Below the pieces are notes generated by a model, which saw only the letters and a program-made list of their open reading frames with translations, did no database searches and was not told where the DNA came from. Below are positions 24,260-33,325 of a DNA stretch of 64,000 nt, piece by piece. A program made the position numbers and the translations under genes. This DNA comes from DAIDKA01 sp036521075. GTDB lineage: Bacteria; Pseudomonadota; Gammaproteobacteria; Steroidobacterales; Steroidobacteraceae. Position 1 is the first letter of the stretch. Each line of letters begins with the position of its first letter. The stretch lies in assembly GCA_036521075.1 (NCBI GenBank), contig DATDIL010000022.1:1-64000 (forward strand), read 5' to 3'.

Positions 24260-26413
24260 TCAGTGGAAAGAATAGGACACGGTTGCACCGAATTGCCGGG
24301 GCGCACCCAGCTGCACGAACTGCTGATACGCGAAGTCCGGCGGCACATCGCCAAAGTAGAAGCCGCGCACGGCGTAATTGCGATCAGTGACGTTGCGGAT
24401 CCACACATCGGCCGACCAGCGATCACGGTTGACCCCGGCTTTCAGGTTCAGCAGCACGTATGCATGGCTGGAATACGGATCGAGCGCCGGCAGGTCGTAG
24501 TAGAAGCTACCGCGTCCGGTCAGATCCGCGCGCAGATACAGGCCCGCACGTGCGTGCAGCGTTGCCGACAGCGATCCTTGCCAGCTTGGTGCATGCGGCA
24601 GGGAGCGATCCGGCAGCACCACCCCGTCCAGCGTCAGGCCGTGATAACTGGAGTTGAGCACCCCCATGGAGGCACCCAGCTCAATGACCTCTACGGGTGT
24701 CCAGGCCAGATCCGACTCGACACCGTAGTTGCGACCACTGGGCGCATTGGCGGTGTAGAGCACGAAGTTGTTGGGATTGTCCGGCACGACCTGTTCCCCG
24801 GTCTGTAATTGCGCTCCGGTACGGTGCGTGTAGAACACATCCGCATCCACGCGCAGCCGGTGCGCGAACAGATCCGCCTTGTAGCCGGTTTCGAAATTCA
24901 CATCGGACTCCGGCTGGAACTGAATCTGGGTCGCGGGTAAATCCAGCCCCAGGTTGAAGCCGCCGGCCTTGTAGCCACGCCCCACGTTCACATATAGATT
25001 CTGTCCAGCCTGCACCTGGTACTGCAGCGAGGCATTGCCGCCCCACAGATGATTCACCGGCGCGAAGTCATGGTAGAGCGGATCGGGATTATCCAGATCA
25101 TTGCTCACATCATGATAGTCCGCAGTCCGCCGTTCCGCCCGCGCACCGAGGCTCCAGTGCCAGAACTGGCCAAGCGCGCCATCCAGCGCGGCGAAGATCG
25201 CGGAATTGACGGAATGAAAATGGCTGTCCGTGATCATCAGCGACTGTGAATCGTTCTGCGGATTGTTCGGATCGGCATACAAACCCGGCGCGGTATCATC
25301 CAGGTTCTCCGACAGATCCAGCGTATAGATCCCCACCAGCCAGTTAACCGTGGCAGGTGTGGTATTGGCCAGACGCACCTCCAGGGTGTGTGTGCGCCGC
25401 TCGCGCACCTGCGAGTCCGAATACTGGTCGGTAAGCGGCGCCCACAGGATGGGATTGCCGAAATCCGAATCATACGAATACCGAATATGGGAATTGGCGA
25501 AAGTACCGATGAAGGTCAGCGTGGTGGCCCCGAGTCCGGCGTACGTGAGCTTCAGTGACCCGGCCGCGGAGTCCTGGGCGTCCTGGCCCGGCTGATCGCT
25601 TTGCGTGATACGGTCGTTTTGGATATCCCAGGCATCGAAGCCGTCATTGACGCGGATGTCGAACACGGTCAGATCCAGGCGCAGGTCATCGGAGGGTTGC
25701 AGCCGCCAGCGGGCACGCACGGTGAGTTCGTCATCGCCGTCAGTGCTGTCGCGCCCAAGGTATTCGTTGCGATAGAAACCATCGCTGGAATACTGCTGTA
25801 CCGCGATCCGGAACGCCGAATCCAAGGCGGTGACCGGGCCGGTGACCATGGCGCCGTAGGAGCGAGTGTCGTAGTCACCACCGCTCAAGTCCACGCGAGC
25901 ACCGAACTCGTTCGCCGGTGCGGCGCTTTGCATTGCGATCAGCCCACCCAGCGCATTCGCCCCGTAGCGGGTACCCTGAGGACCGCGCAATACTTCGATG
26001 TGATCCATATCGTACAGCGTGCCGACCGTGCCGATGCTGCTGAAATCAACGTCATCGATCAGGAATCCCACCGAAGGATTTGGCGCACCCTGGTACTCAT
26101 CCAGCTCGCCGATGCCGCGTATCTGAAAGTATCGCGGCCGATTCGTGTCGCCCGACCAGTTCAGATTCGGCACCAGACTGATCACATCCTCGAAATGCTG
26201 CTCTCCGGCCCCCTTCAGGGTTGCGGCATCCAGCACCGTGATGCTGGCCGGCACCGTCTGCACGGGCTCATCCCGCAACAGTGTTGCGGAAACAACCACT
26301 TCTTGCAAAGTGTTACCTGCAGGCTCACCGGCGCTTTGCGCCCGCGCCACTTGCCAGGTGGCCATGGCGGAGGGGCAAAACGCAAGGAATGCGAAAATCG
26401 CGCGAGTATTCAC
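24260..26413 (-). CDS. TonB-dependent outer-membrane receptor, probably for thiamine
   Basis: 717 residues: signal peptide (about 1-25), TonB-box-like LQEVVVSA, plug domain (about 45-155; FQIRGIGELDEY, EVLRGPQGTRYGANALGGLI), then a 22-strand-type barrel rich in aromatic residues and ending in VSYSFH. The terminal His after the usual aromatic is unusual. The GTG start at 26413 is confirmed by the signal peptide and by GGGAG just upstream, which is the tail of the TPP aptamer. As first gene of the operon it should import thiamine or a precursor across the outer membrane. Confidence 0.92.
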   Translation of the reverse strand: MNTRAIFAFLAFCPSAMATWQVARAQSAGEPAGNTLQEVVVSATLLRDEPVQTVPASITVLDAATLKGAGEQHFEDVISLVPNLNWSGDTNRPRYFQIRGIGELDEYQGAPNPSVGFLIDDVDFSSIGTVGTLYDMDHIEVLRGPQGTRYGANALGGLIAMQSAAPANEFGARVDLSGGDYDTRSYGAMVTGPVTALDSAFRIAVQQYSSDGFYRNEYLGRDSTDGDDELTVRARWRLQPSDDLRLDLTVFDIRVNDGFDAWDIQNDRITQSDQPGQDAQDSAAGSLKLTYAGLGATTLTFIGTFANSHIRYSYDSDFGNPILWAPLTDQYSDSQVRERRTHTLEVRLANTTPATVNWLVGIYTLDLSENLDDTAPGLYADPNNPQNDSQSLMITDSHFHSVNSAIFAALDGALGQFWHWSLGARAERRTADYHDVSNDLDNPDPLYHDFAPVNHLWGGNASLQYQVQAGQNLYVNVGRGYKAGGFNLGLDLPATQIQFQPESDVNFETGYKADLFAHRLRVDADVFYTHRTGAQLQTGEQVVPDNPNNFVLYTANAPSGRNYGVESDLAWTPVEVIELGASMGVLNSSYHGLTLDGVVLPDRSLPHAPSWQGSLSATLHARAGLYLRADLTGRGSFYYDLPALDPYSSHAYVLLNLKAGVNRDRWSADVWIRNVTDRNYAVRGFYFGDVPPDFAYQQFVQLGAPRQFGATVSYSFH

Positions 26414-26415
26414 AC

Positions 26416-26540
26416 CTGCTCCCTACGCCGGCATTATCCGGATCAGGTTCAACGGGTTCGCAGGACCATCCTGCATCTCAGGCTTTCGACTCCGGGCCAT
26501 CAAGCCGTCGGAAAAAAGCCACCCCTGGGTTCTAGGGTGC
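26416..26540 (-). promoter_or_regulatory. TPP riboswitch (THI element)
   Basis: On the minus strand this leader carries the conserved thiamine pyrophosphate aptamer elements in order: AGGGGT, a P3 stem with an extended hairpin containing a T6 run, CTGAGA, ACCC, GAACCTGATC, GGATAATGCC and GGCGTAGGGA. The aptamer ends immediately before the GTG of the TonB receptor, and its last bases (AGGGAGCAGG) contain the ribosome-binding site. Ligand binding should therefore block translation initiation directly. I see no separate terminator hairpin with a U-run. Confidence 0.93.
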
Positions 26541-26542
26541 GT

Positions 26543-26570
26543 ATGTTAGTGACTGCGCGGCTGTTTGCAA
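26543..26570 (-). promoter_or_regulatory. Probable sigma-70 promoter of the thiamine operon
   Basis: On the minus strand TTGCAA (26570-26565) and TAACAT (26548-26543) are separated by 16 bases. Initiation would fall around 26537, exactly at the first bases of the TPP aptamer. Prediction by eye. Confidence 0.5.
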
Positions 26571-26652
26571 GCCCGATGCAACCGTCATGGGCATACAATG
26601 TCCGCCAGCAATGGCGTCATCCAGGTCCTGCATTCATAGGAGCAGCTCCAGC

Positions 26653-27555
26653 ATGCCCCGCACCATTCAGGTCCATCAGATCGATGCATTTACGCGCGTT
26701 AAATTCACGGGCAATCCGGCCGGCGTCGTCTTGGACGCTGATGGACTGACCGACGCGGAGATGCTGGCGATAGCCCGCGAACTGAACAATGCCGACACCG
26801 CCTTTGTGCTCAAGGCCGATGGGCCGGATCATGACCTGCGCGTCCGATTCTTCACGCCTCGTGTGGAGGCCGCCTTTGTGGGGCATGCCAGCGTCGCTGC
26901 ACACTACGTGCTTTCCGCCGCCGCGGGCGGCACGCGTCGCCTGCGCCAGAAGTCGCGCGCCGGGGTGGTCGAAGTTGAAATCCGCGGCAACGATGCCCAG
27001 CGCCGGATCGCGGTCCGACAAAGCGCACCGCCACTGGGCCGCGAGGTCAATGATCGCGAGCGCCTCGCCGTGATGGATGCCTTGGCGCTGGCTTCCGCGG
27101 ACCTGGATCTGCATTGCCCGGTGAAGGTGGTGGGCACCGGCAGCACCCGCCTGATGGTCGGTGTGCGCGGTGCGGAGCAGCTGCGGCAGTTGAAGCCGGA
27201 CGTCACACGACTCACGACGCTCTCGGCGCAACTTGGCGCGCAGGGTTTTTTCGTATTCACCCTGTCCCCGGAGCTGCCCGATGTGCTGGTCGAGTCGCGC
27301 ATGTTCTGCCCGGCGCTGGGGATTGCCGAGGATCCGGTCAGCGGCAACGCCCACGGCATGCTGGGCGTTTATCTGGCCCGGCAAGGACTATTGGGTCCGG
27401 CGGGTCCGAAGTTGCATTTCGCCGGTGCGCAAGGCCATCACGTCAACCGGCCCGGACGCGTGGAAGTTGAACTGGAGCAGCACGATGGCGCCGTGGTGGG
27501 CGTGTGGATCGTCGGACAGGCGACCGCGATCTTCGAGACCCGGATCAATCTGTAG
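26653..27555 (+). CDS. PhzF/YddE-family isomerase-like protein
   Basis: 300-residue two-domain protein of the PhzF fold. The N-terminal VHQIDAFT..FTGNPAGVVL, FFTPRVEAAFVGHASVAAHYVL and the C-terminal RMFCPALGIAEDPVSGNAHG match E. coli YddE. The residue normally Glu in the family active-site phrase SETAF is Asp48 here (ADTAF), and the CGHA motif is VGHA. ATG at 26653 begins the homologous region. The stop overlaps the convergent MFS gene by eleven bases. Natural substrate unknown; most YddE-like proteins have no assigned reaction. Confidence 0.87.
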   Translation: MPRTIQVHQIDAFTRVKFTGNPAGVVLDADGLTDAEMLAIARELNNADTAFVLKADGPDHDLRVRFFTPRVEAAFVGHASVAAHYVLSAAAGGTRRLRQKSRAGVVEVEIRGNDAQRRIAVRQSAPPLGREVNDRERLAVMDALALASADLDLHCPVKVVGTGSTRLMVGVRGAEQLRQLKPDVTRLTTLSAQLGAQGFFVFTLSPELPDVLVESRMFCPALGIAEDPVSGNAHGMLGVYLARQGLLGPAGPKLHFAGAQGHHVNRPGRVEVELEQHDGAVVGVWIVGQATAIFETRINL

Positions 27556-28723
27556 CGCCCTGTGAACGCCAGATCAGCAGCGCGGCGGGCGCCGTAATCA
27601 GCGCCGCGGCAATGAAGGGTGAATTCGCTCCCCACAGCTCAAACAGCGGTACCCCGACAAACGGACCGATCACCCGCGCCAGGCTCGTGGCCGACTGGTA
27701 AGTGCCCATGACGGCACCGCGATCACCCCCATGTGATTGGCGCGATGCCAGTGCCGAGGCACTGGGACTGAAGGCACCCATGCCAGCGCCGCAGCACAAC
27801 AGCCCAAGTGCCGCGGCCATGAGGCTGTTGCCTGCCAACGCCACGAGCAGCAGGCCTACGACGTAGCACAGCACCCCGGCCTGTGCCAGGCGCCGCTCCC
27901 CGAGGCGCGGCACGAGCACACGCACCAGCCCGCCTTGCATGACCACCGCCACCAGGGCCGCGCCGAACAGGGCAAAGGCAACGGTACGCGGACCCGCGCC
28001 GAAGCGACTCAGCGCCCACAACGCGAAGGTCGCCTCCAGAATGCCCTGTGCCGTAGTGACCAGCAGTGCCGCGCTGGCGATGAACAGCAGGCGCGGACGC
28101 TGGCGCAGGAGTGCAAACGGCCCGACCTCAGGGGCAGGCGCCGGAACGGCGTGTTTAACATGGCTTTCCGGCAGCAGAAATTTCACCAGTGCCAACGCCA
28201 CGAGGCTCAGGCTTGCCGAAACCACCGCCGGCCACAGAAAGTTGGCGCTCTGCGCATGATCGCCCGACAGGATGCCGCCGATGGGGATCCCCAGCATGAA
28301 TCCGATGCCAATCGCGGCGCCGACCAGACCTAATGACCTGGCGCGCGTTGCCGGCGAGCTGACATCCGAAGCGTAGGCGAATGCGGCCGACAGATTGCCC
28401 GCCATGAAGCCCGCCAGCATGCGCGCCGCCAGCACGATCCACGGACTGTTCGCGAACCCCAGGATCACGTAGGACAGGCATGCGCCGCACAGGCTGCTCA
28501 TGAGAATGGGTCGTCGACCGTAGCGATCACTCAAGCGGCCCCAGATCGGTGCGGCCAGCAGCTGGCACAGCGAGTAACTGCCCAGGATGGCGGTGGTGAG
28601 GGTTGCCCCTGCGCCGTACTTGTGCGCCATGTAGGGGACGAGCGGGATCAGGACGCCGAAGCCCAGCACATCGATCATCGACACCACGAACAGCGCCTTC
28701 AGCGACGGTGCCCGGGTGCTCAT
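27545..28723 (-). CDS. MFS transporter, TetA/multidrug-type
   Basis: 392 residues with about twelve hydrophobic segments. The loop 2-3 signature is GRLSDRYGRRPILM, and the segment-5 region GFMLGIPIGGIL fits proton-coupled exporters of the DHA1 group. ATG at 28723 overlaps the stop of the double-ATPase gene (ATGA). The cargo cannot be deduced; antibiotic resistance should not be assumed. No linked TetR-type regulator is visible. Confidence 0.88.
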   Translation of the reverse strand: MSTRAPSLKALFVVSMIDVLGFGVLIPLVPYMAHKYGAGATLTTAILGSYSLCQLLAAPIWGRLSDRYGRRPILMSSLCGACLSYVILGFANSPWIVLAARMLAGFMAGNLSAAFAYASDVSSPATRARSLGLVGAAIGIGFMLGIPIGGILSGDHAQSANFLWPAVVSASLSLVALALVKFLLPESHVKHAVPAPAPEVGPFALLRQRPRLLFIASAALLVTTAQGILEATFALWALSRFGAGPRTVAFALFGAALVAVVMQGGLVRVLVPRLGERRLAQAGVLCYVVGLLLVALAGNSLMAAALGLLCCGAGMGAFSPSASALASRQSHGGDRGAVMGTYQSATSLARVIGPFVGVPLFELWGANSPFIAAALITAPAALLIWRSQGATD

Positions 28724-30222
28724 CGGATCGGTCCACACCATCGCGGTTGGCCCGTGACCAACGCCAGCTCATGGGTGGCGCCCAGCGGCCACTCATCGCG
28801 GCTGTGGGTGGCGATGACCACCGTAGTGCCGGCGGCGACGAGTTCCTCCAGGTGCCGCATCAACGCGCGCCGGGTCGGTGCATCGACTCCCGCGTACGGC
28901 TCATCCAGCAGCAGCAGCGGGGGTTTGCCGACCCAGGCGCGGGCAAACAGCACGCGGCGCAGCTGACCGTACGACAGTTCATGCAGTGGGCGGGTCGCAA
29001 AGGCACCAATGCCGAAGAAGTCCAGGGCAGCGCGTGCCGCGGCGCGGTCCGCCGCGCTGGGCGCATCCACCAGGCCAATGCTCGCATGGCGCCCGGATTG
29101 CACCACTGCGGCGACCGTGAGATCACGCGGATGGTCAGCCTGCAGGTGCGGAGCCACCAGTCCCACTCTACGTTTGAATATTTCCAGGGGCACCCCAGAG
29201 GCGATGCCGGCGCGCTCAATGCGGCCTCCCGCGGCCACTCCATGATCGCCGTAAAGAGTACGGATGAAGGTCGACTTGCCGGACCCGTTATGGCCGTGCA
29301 CGACCCAGCACTCGCCCGCGTGGATCGTGAGCGTGATGCCACTGAGCGCGCGATGCTCATCCAGATAGACGCAGGCCTTGGTCAAACGCACCAGCATGCG
29401 CCGACGCGCGCGGCGCCGCGGCGCCTGCGCCGATCCGTCGGTGGCCGTGGCCACCGCGCGCACCTTGGCAAAGGCCAAGCGTGACTTCCTGGCAAACCAT
29501 TTGGCCAGCGGCGCCTTGTTGATCGGTCCGCGATAGCGGATCCGGCCCGCCTCGAGGATGAGGGCATGGGTGGCGCTGGGCGGCACATCCTGTGGTCGAT
29601 GCACCGACACGATCCACGGCAGATGCGAACGGCGAGTTGCACTCAGGAAGCGCAATGCGTTCGCGTGCCGTGCCGCGTCCAGCCCGTTGAGCAGTTCATC
29701 CATCAGCAGCAGCCGCGGTCGGCTGGCCAGGGCACGCGCCAGCAGCACCAGGCGTCGCTCGCCATAGGACAGTGTCAGGAAACGCCGTGCCAGCAGTGCT
29801 GTGATTTCCAGACGCCGCGCCAACGCGCCGATGGTGCGCTGGTTGGCCGCGGACAGCTCATGCAGCGGAATGTCCGTGCGATGGATGCCCGTGCCAATGA
29901 CCTGCAATACCGAGTGATTCCAGCCGTAGCGCTCGTAGCGGTCCTGACGCTCCGGACCCACGTAGGCTATCTCGTCCTGCGCCTCGTACGGGGAGGTGCG
30001 CACCTGCCGCCCCCAGCGATAACGCCGCACGGGCCGCCGTTCCGGTACGGGCCAGACAGCCCCCGCGACCAGCTTCAGCAGCTGGGTCTTGCCCGCACCG
30101 TTGGCGCCAATGAGTGCCCAGTGCTCGCCGGGCTTGATATGCCAATCGATGCCACGCAGGACCACACGCTCCCCGCGCGACACGTGGATGCGTTGCAGAC
30201 GCACTTCCAGATAGGCTTTCAC
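28720..30222 (-). CDS. ModF-like protein with two ABC ATPase domains
   Basis: About 500 residues, two tandem ABC domains and no membrane segments. Domain 1 has Walker A GANGAGKT, a signature-like LSYGERR and Walker B LLLMDELLNGLD. Domain 2 has GHNGSGKST, ELSYGQLRR and LLLLDEPYAGVD, followed by a switch His. Length and layout match E. coli ModF (490 aa), linked historically to molybdate. No modABC is present here. The start is ambiguous: GTG at 30222 or 30231, neither with a Shine-Dalgarno. It is divergent from glpD with under 40 bases between starts. Confidence 0.82.
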   Translation of the reverse strand: MKAYLEVRLQRIHVSRGERVVLRGIDWHIKPGEHWALIGANGAGKTQLLKLVAGAVWPVPERRPVRRYRWGRQVRTSPYEAQDEIAYVGPERQDRYERYGWNHSVLQVIGTGIHRTDIPLHELSAANQRTIGALARRLEITALLARRFLTLSYGERRLVLLARALASRPRLLLMDELLNGLDAARHANALRFLSATRRSHLPWIVSVHRPQDVPPSATHALILEAGRIRYRGPINKAPLAKWFARKSRLAFAKVRAVATATDGSAQAPRRRARRRMLVRLTKACVYLDEHRALSGITLTIHAGECWVVHGHNGSGKSTFIRTLYGDHGVAAGGRIERAGIASGVPLEIFKRRVGLVAPHLQADHPRDLTVAAVVQSGRHASIGLVDAPSAADRAAARAALDFFGIGAFATRPLHELSYGQLRRVLFARAWVGKPPLLLLDEPYAGVDAPTRRALMRHLEELVAAGTTVVIATHSRDEWPLGATHELALVTGQPRWCGPIR

Positions 30223-30259
30223 GGCGCGCACATTGGACCGAACCGGCGCACGTGGCAAG

Positions 30260-31822
30260 ATGCCGGATATGCCGATCATTTCCAGTGCGGAAAAGTCCTG
30301 TGACCTGCTCGTGGTGGGCGGCGGCATCAACGGCTGTGGCATCGCCCGCGATGCAGCCGGGCGCGGACTTTCGGTGATACTGTGCGAGCAGGACGATCTG
30401 GCGGCCCACACCTCCTCGGCCAGCACCAAGCTCATACACGGTGGCCTGCGCTACCTCGAGCAGTGGCATTTCAGGCTGGTGCGCAAGGCGCTGCAGGAAC
30501 GCGAAGTGCTGCTGGCCAGCGCACCGCATCTCATCCGTCCGCTGCGCTTCGTCATGCCTCATGACGCGCACCTGCGACCGATGTTTGAAATCCGCGCCGG
30601 ACTGTTTCTGTATGACCACCTGGCGCCGCGCAAACGCCTGGCGGCCTCGAAGGCGGTGGATCTGCACCGGCATCCGGCCGGGTCCGGGCTCGACCTGCGC
30701 TTGCGCAAGGGCTTCATCTACTCGGACGCCTGGACGGATGATGCCAGGCTGGTGGTCCTCAATGCCCGCGATGCCGCCGAGCGTGGGGCCACGGTGCTGA
30801 CGCGGATGCGCTGTGAGCATGCGGAGCGGCGCCCCGATGAATGGCGCGTCCAGCTGGCTCCCACCACCAGTGGCGACGCACCCACGATCGTGTATGCGCG
30901 CGCCTTGGTCAATGCCGCCGGCCCCTGGGTCGCGAGCTTCCTGCACGAGCACACCACAGTGAGCACGCAGCGCACGGTGCGGCTGATCAAGGGTAGCCAC
31001 ATCATCGTGCCGCAGATCTTTCGGCACCGCTTTGCCTATATCTTCCAGAACACCGATCGTCGAATCGTGTTCGCCATTCCCTATGAGCGTGATTTCACTC
31101 TTATCGGCACGACCGATGTCGAGCATCACGGGCGGCCACAGGATCTGGACATCAATGCCGCCGAGATCAGCTACCTGTGCACGACGGTGAACCGCTACTT
31201 CACCCAGCAAATCAGCGCCGGTGATGTGGTGCACAGCTACGCCGGCGTGCGACCGCTGCTGGACGACGAATCCGCAGACGCAGCCAAGGTCACCCGCGAC
31301 TATGCACTGGAACTCGACACGCACGGTGCACCCATTCTCAATGTCTTCGGGGGCAAGATCACGACCTTCCGGCGCCTGGCCGAAGAGGCCGTCGATCAGC
31401 TGTGCAAGGTGCTGCAAATCCAGGCGCCGCCCTGGACCCGGCTCGCCACGCTGCCGGGCGGTGACCTGCCCGGTGCGAGCCTGGCCGTGTTCTTGCGCGC
31501 CATGGCACGGCGCTTCCCGTGGCTGCCGGTCCCGGTTCGCGAGCGCTACTGCCGCGCGTACGGCACGCGCATCCTCAAGCTGATCGGCGCCTGCCGCAAC
31601 CTGGCGATGATGGGCGAGGAGGTGCTGCCAGGACTTTACGAACGCGAGATCGACTATCTGTGCGGCTACGAATGGGCCCACGCGGCGCGCGATATTCTCT
31701 GGCGCCGGAGCAAACTGGGTCTGCATCTGCCGCCCGACAGTGCAGCCCGATTGGACGGGTGGCTGGCGGATCGCGGCCTGGGCGCATCGGGCCGGTTCGT
31801 CTCACGCCGGGGCAAGGTTTGA
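30260..31822 (+). CDS. glpD: Glycerol-3-phosphate dehydrogenase, aerobic
   Basis: 520-residue FAD enzyme oxidising sn-glycerol-3-phosphate to dihydroxyacetone phosphate and passing electrons to ubiquinone at the inner membrane. The N-terminal dinucleotide motif VVGGGINGCGIARDAAGRG is followed by SSASTKLIHGGLRYLEQW. KGSHIIVP, NTDRRIVFAIPYE, TLIGTTDVE and NVFGGKITTFRRLAEEA are further family marks, then the helical C-terminal domain. ATG at 30260 was chosen; a second at 30269 is possible. glpK follows after three bases. No glpF or glpR is seen. Confidence 0.95.
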   Translation: MPDMPIISSAEKSCDLLVVGGGINGCGIARDAAGRGLSVILCEQDDLAAHTSSASTKLIHGGLRYLEQWHFRLVRKALQEREVLLASAPHLIRPLRFVMPHDAHLRPMFEIRAGLFLYDHLAPRKRLAASKAVDLHRHPAGSGLDLRLRKGFIYSDAWTDDARLVVLNARDAAERGATVLTRMRCEHAERRPDEWRVQLAPTTSGDAPTIVYARALVNAAGPWVASFLHEHTTVSTQRTVRLIKGSHIIVPQIFRHRFAYIFQNTDRRIVFAIPYERDFTLIGTTDVEHHGRPQDLDINAAEISYLCTTVNRYFTQQISAGDVVHSYAGVRPLLDDESADAAKVTRDYALELDTHGAPILNVFGGKITTFRRLAEEAVDQLCKVLQIQAPPWTRLATLPGGDLPGASLAVFLRAMARRFPWLPVPVRERYCRAYGTRILKLIGACRNLAMMGEEVLPGLYEREIDYLCGYEWAHAARDILWRRSKLGLHLPPDSAARLDGWLADRGLGASGRFVSRRGKV

Positions 31823-31825
31823 CTC

Positions 31826-33325
31826 GTGAGCACGCGCGCATGTGTATTGGCCATCGACCAGGGTACGAGCAGCTCGCGCGCCATCATCTTCGATCACGAG
31901 CAGCGCATCATCGGTCTCGGCCAGCGCGAACACCCCCAGTCCTACCCGCATCCAGGATGGGTGGAACACGATGCCCTGCAGATCTGGTCAACGCAGGCGG
32001 CGACGATCGCCGACGCCCTGCGCCAGGCCGGCCTGGCGGCGCGTGACCTCGCGGCGATCGGCATCACCAATCAACGCGAAACCACCGTTCTGTGGGACCG
32101 CCGCACCGGCCATCCGGTCGCACCGGCGATTGTCTGGCAGGACCGCCGCACGGCCGAGCGCTGTGCGGCACTGCTGGCGAACGGGCACGGTCCCATGATC
32201 AGTGCCCGAACCGGATTGTTGCCCGACAGTTATTTTTCGGCGACCAAGCTGGAATGGCTGCTCGAATCGGTGCCCGGTGCCCGGGCGCGGGCGGTTCGCG
32301 GCGAACTGGCCTTTGGCACGGTCGACAGCTGGCTGATCTGGAACCTCAGTGCCGGCCGGGCGCATGTCACGGATGTCAGCAACGCCAGCCGCACCATGCT
32401 GTTCAACATCCACACGGGTGCCTGGGATGAGGAGCTGCTGCAGCTGTTCGATATCCCCAGGGCCTGTCTACCCCGCGTCCTGCCGTGCTCTTTTGCACCG
32501 GCGGATGAACCCCTGAGCGCCACTCTCGATGGCGTCCAGGTCCCCATCACGGGCATGGCCGGCGATCAACAGGCGGCGCTGTTCGGTCAGGCGTGCGTGA
32601 GTCCCGGGATGGCCAAGAACACCTACGGCACGGGTTGCTTTCTGCTCATGAATACCGGTGCGGTGGCCATGCACTCGCAGCACCATCTGCTGGCGACCGT
32701 GGCCTGGCGACTGGGGTCCGGCGAACTTCAATACGCCCTGGAGGGTAGTGTGTTCGTCGGCGGCGCGGCCGTGCAGTGGCTGCGCGATGGTTTGGGCCTG
32801 ATTCCAGAATCCGGTGCCGTGGAAGAACTCGCACGCCGGGTAGCGGACACGGACGGTGTGCACTTCGTGCCCGCCTTCACGGGCCTGGGCGCACCTTACT
32901 GGGATCCGCGGGCACGCGGCGCGCTGGTCGGCCTGACGCGCGGCACTTCCGCGGCGCACATCGCGCGTGCGACGCTGGAGGCCATCGCCTTCCAGAGCAC
33001 CGATGTGCTGCAGGCGATGCAGGCCGATTCCGGCAAGGCCTTGCGCGAACTGCGCGTCGACGGCGGCGGCAGTGGCAATGCCTTGCTCATGCAGTTCCAG
33101 GCGGACCTGCTGGGTGCGCCGGTCGTGTGTGCGCAGCATAGCGAGAGCACGGCGCTCGGGGCGGCCTGCCTGGCCGGCATCGGCCTGGGACTGTGGTCGC
33201 CGTCGCAGCTAAGCGCGGGTTGGCACGCCGGACGCAGCTTTGTGCCCCGCATGAGCCGGGATGAGGCGGCCGCGCGCCTGCAGCGCTGGTCACTCGCGGT
33301 CGCGAGCACCCGCAGTTTTCAGTGA
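31826..33325 (+). CDS. glpK: Glycerol kinase
   Basis: 499-residue FGGY kinase that phosphorylates glycerol. Motifs: AIDQGTSSSRAIIFD at the N-terminus, ITNQRETTVLWDRRTG, IVWQDRRT, GTVDSWLIWNL, GMAGDQQAALFGQ, KNTYGTGCFLLMNTG and GLGAPYWDPRARG. GTG start at 31826, three bases after glpD; the pair forms the standard aerobic glycerol pathway. The last 36 bases lie antisense to the end of the GGDEF gene. Confidence 0.97.
   Translation: MSTRACVLAIDQGTSSSRAIIFDHEQRIIGLGQREHPQSYPHPGWVEHDALQIWSTQAATIADALRQAGLAARDLAAIGITNQRETTVLWDRRTGHPVAPAIVWQDRRTAERCAALLANGHGPMISARTGLLPDSYFSATKLEWLLESVPGARARAVRGELAFGTVDSWLIWNLSAGRAHVTDVSNASRTMLFNIHTGAWDEELLQLFDIPRACLPRVLPCSFAPADEPLSATLDGVQVPITGMAGDQQAALFGQACVSPGMAKNTYGTGCFLLMNTGAVAMHSQHHLLATVAWRLGSGELQYALEGSVFVGGAAVQWLRDGLGLIPESGAVEELARRVADTDGVHFVPAFTGLGAPYWDPRARGALVGLTRGTSAAHIARATLEAIAFQSTDVLQAMQADSGKALRELRVDGGGSGNALLMQFQADLLGAPVVCAQHSESTALGAACLAGIGLGLWSPSQLSAGWHAGRSFVPRMSRDEAAARLQRWSLAVASTRSFQ

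Noticed and set aside
27545..28723. Calling the MFS carrier a tetracycline resistance determinant
   Set aside because: Only general TetA/DHA1 similarity is visible; no tetR and no resistance context.
29858..31726. Long minus-strand open frame across glpD and the ATPase gene
   Set aside because: Spans two genes with strong family motifs on their own frames; its own translation shows no domain.
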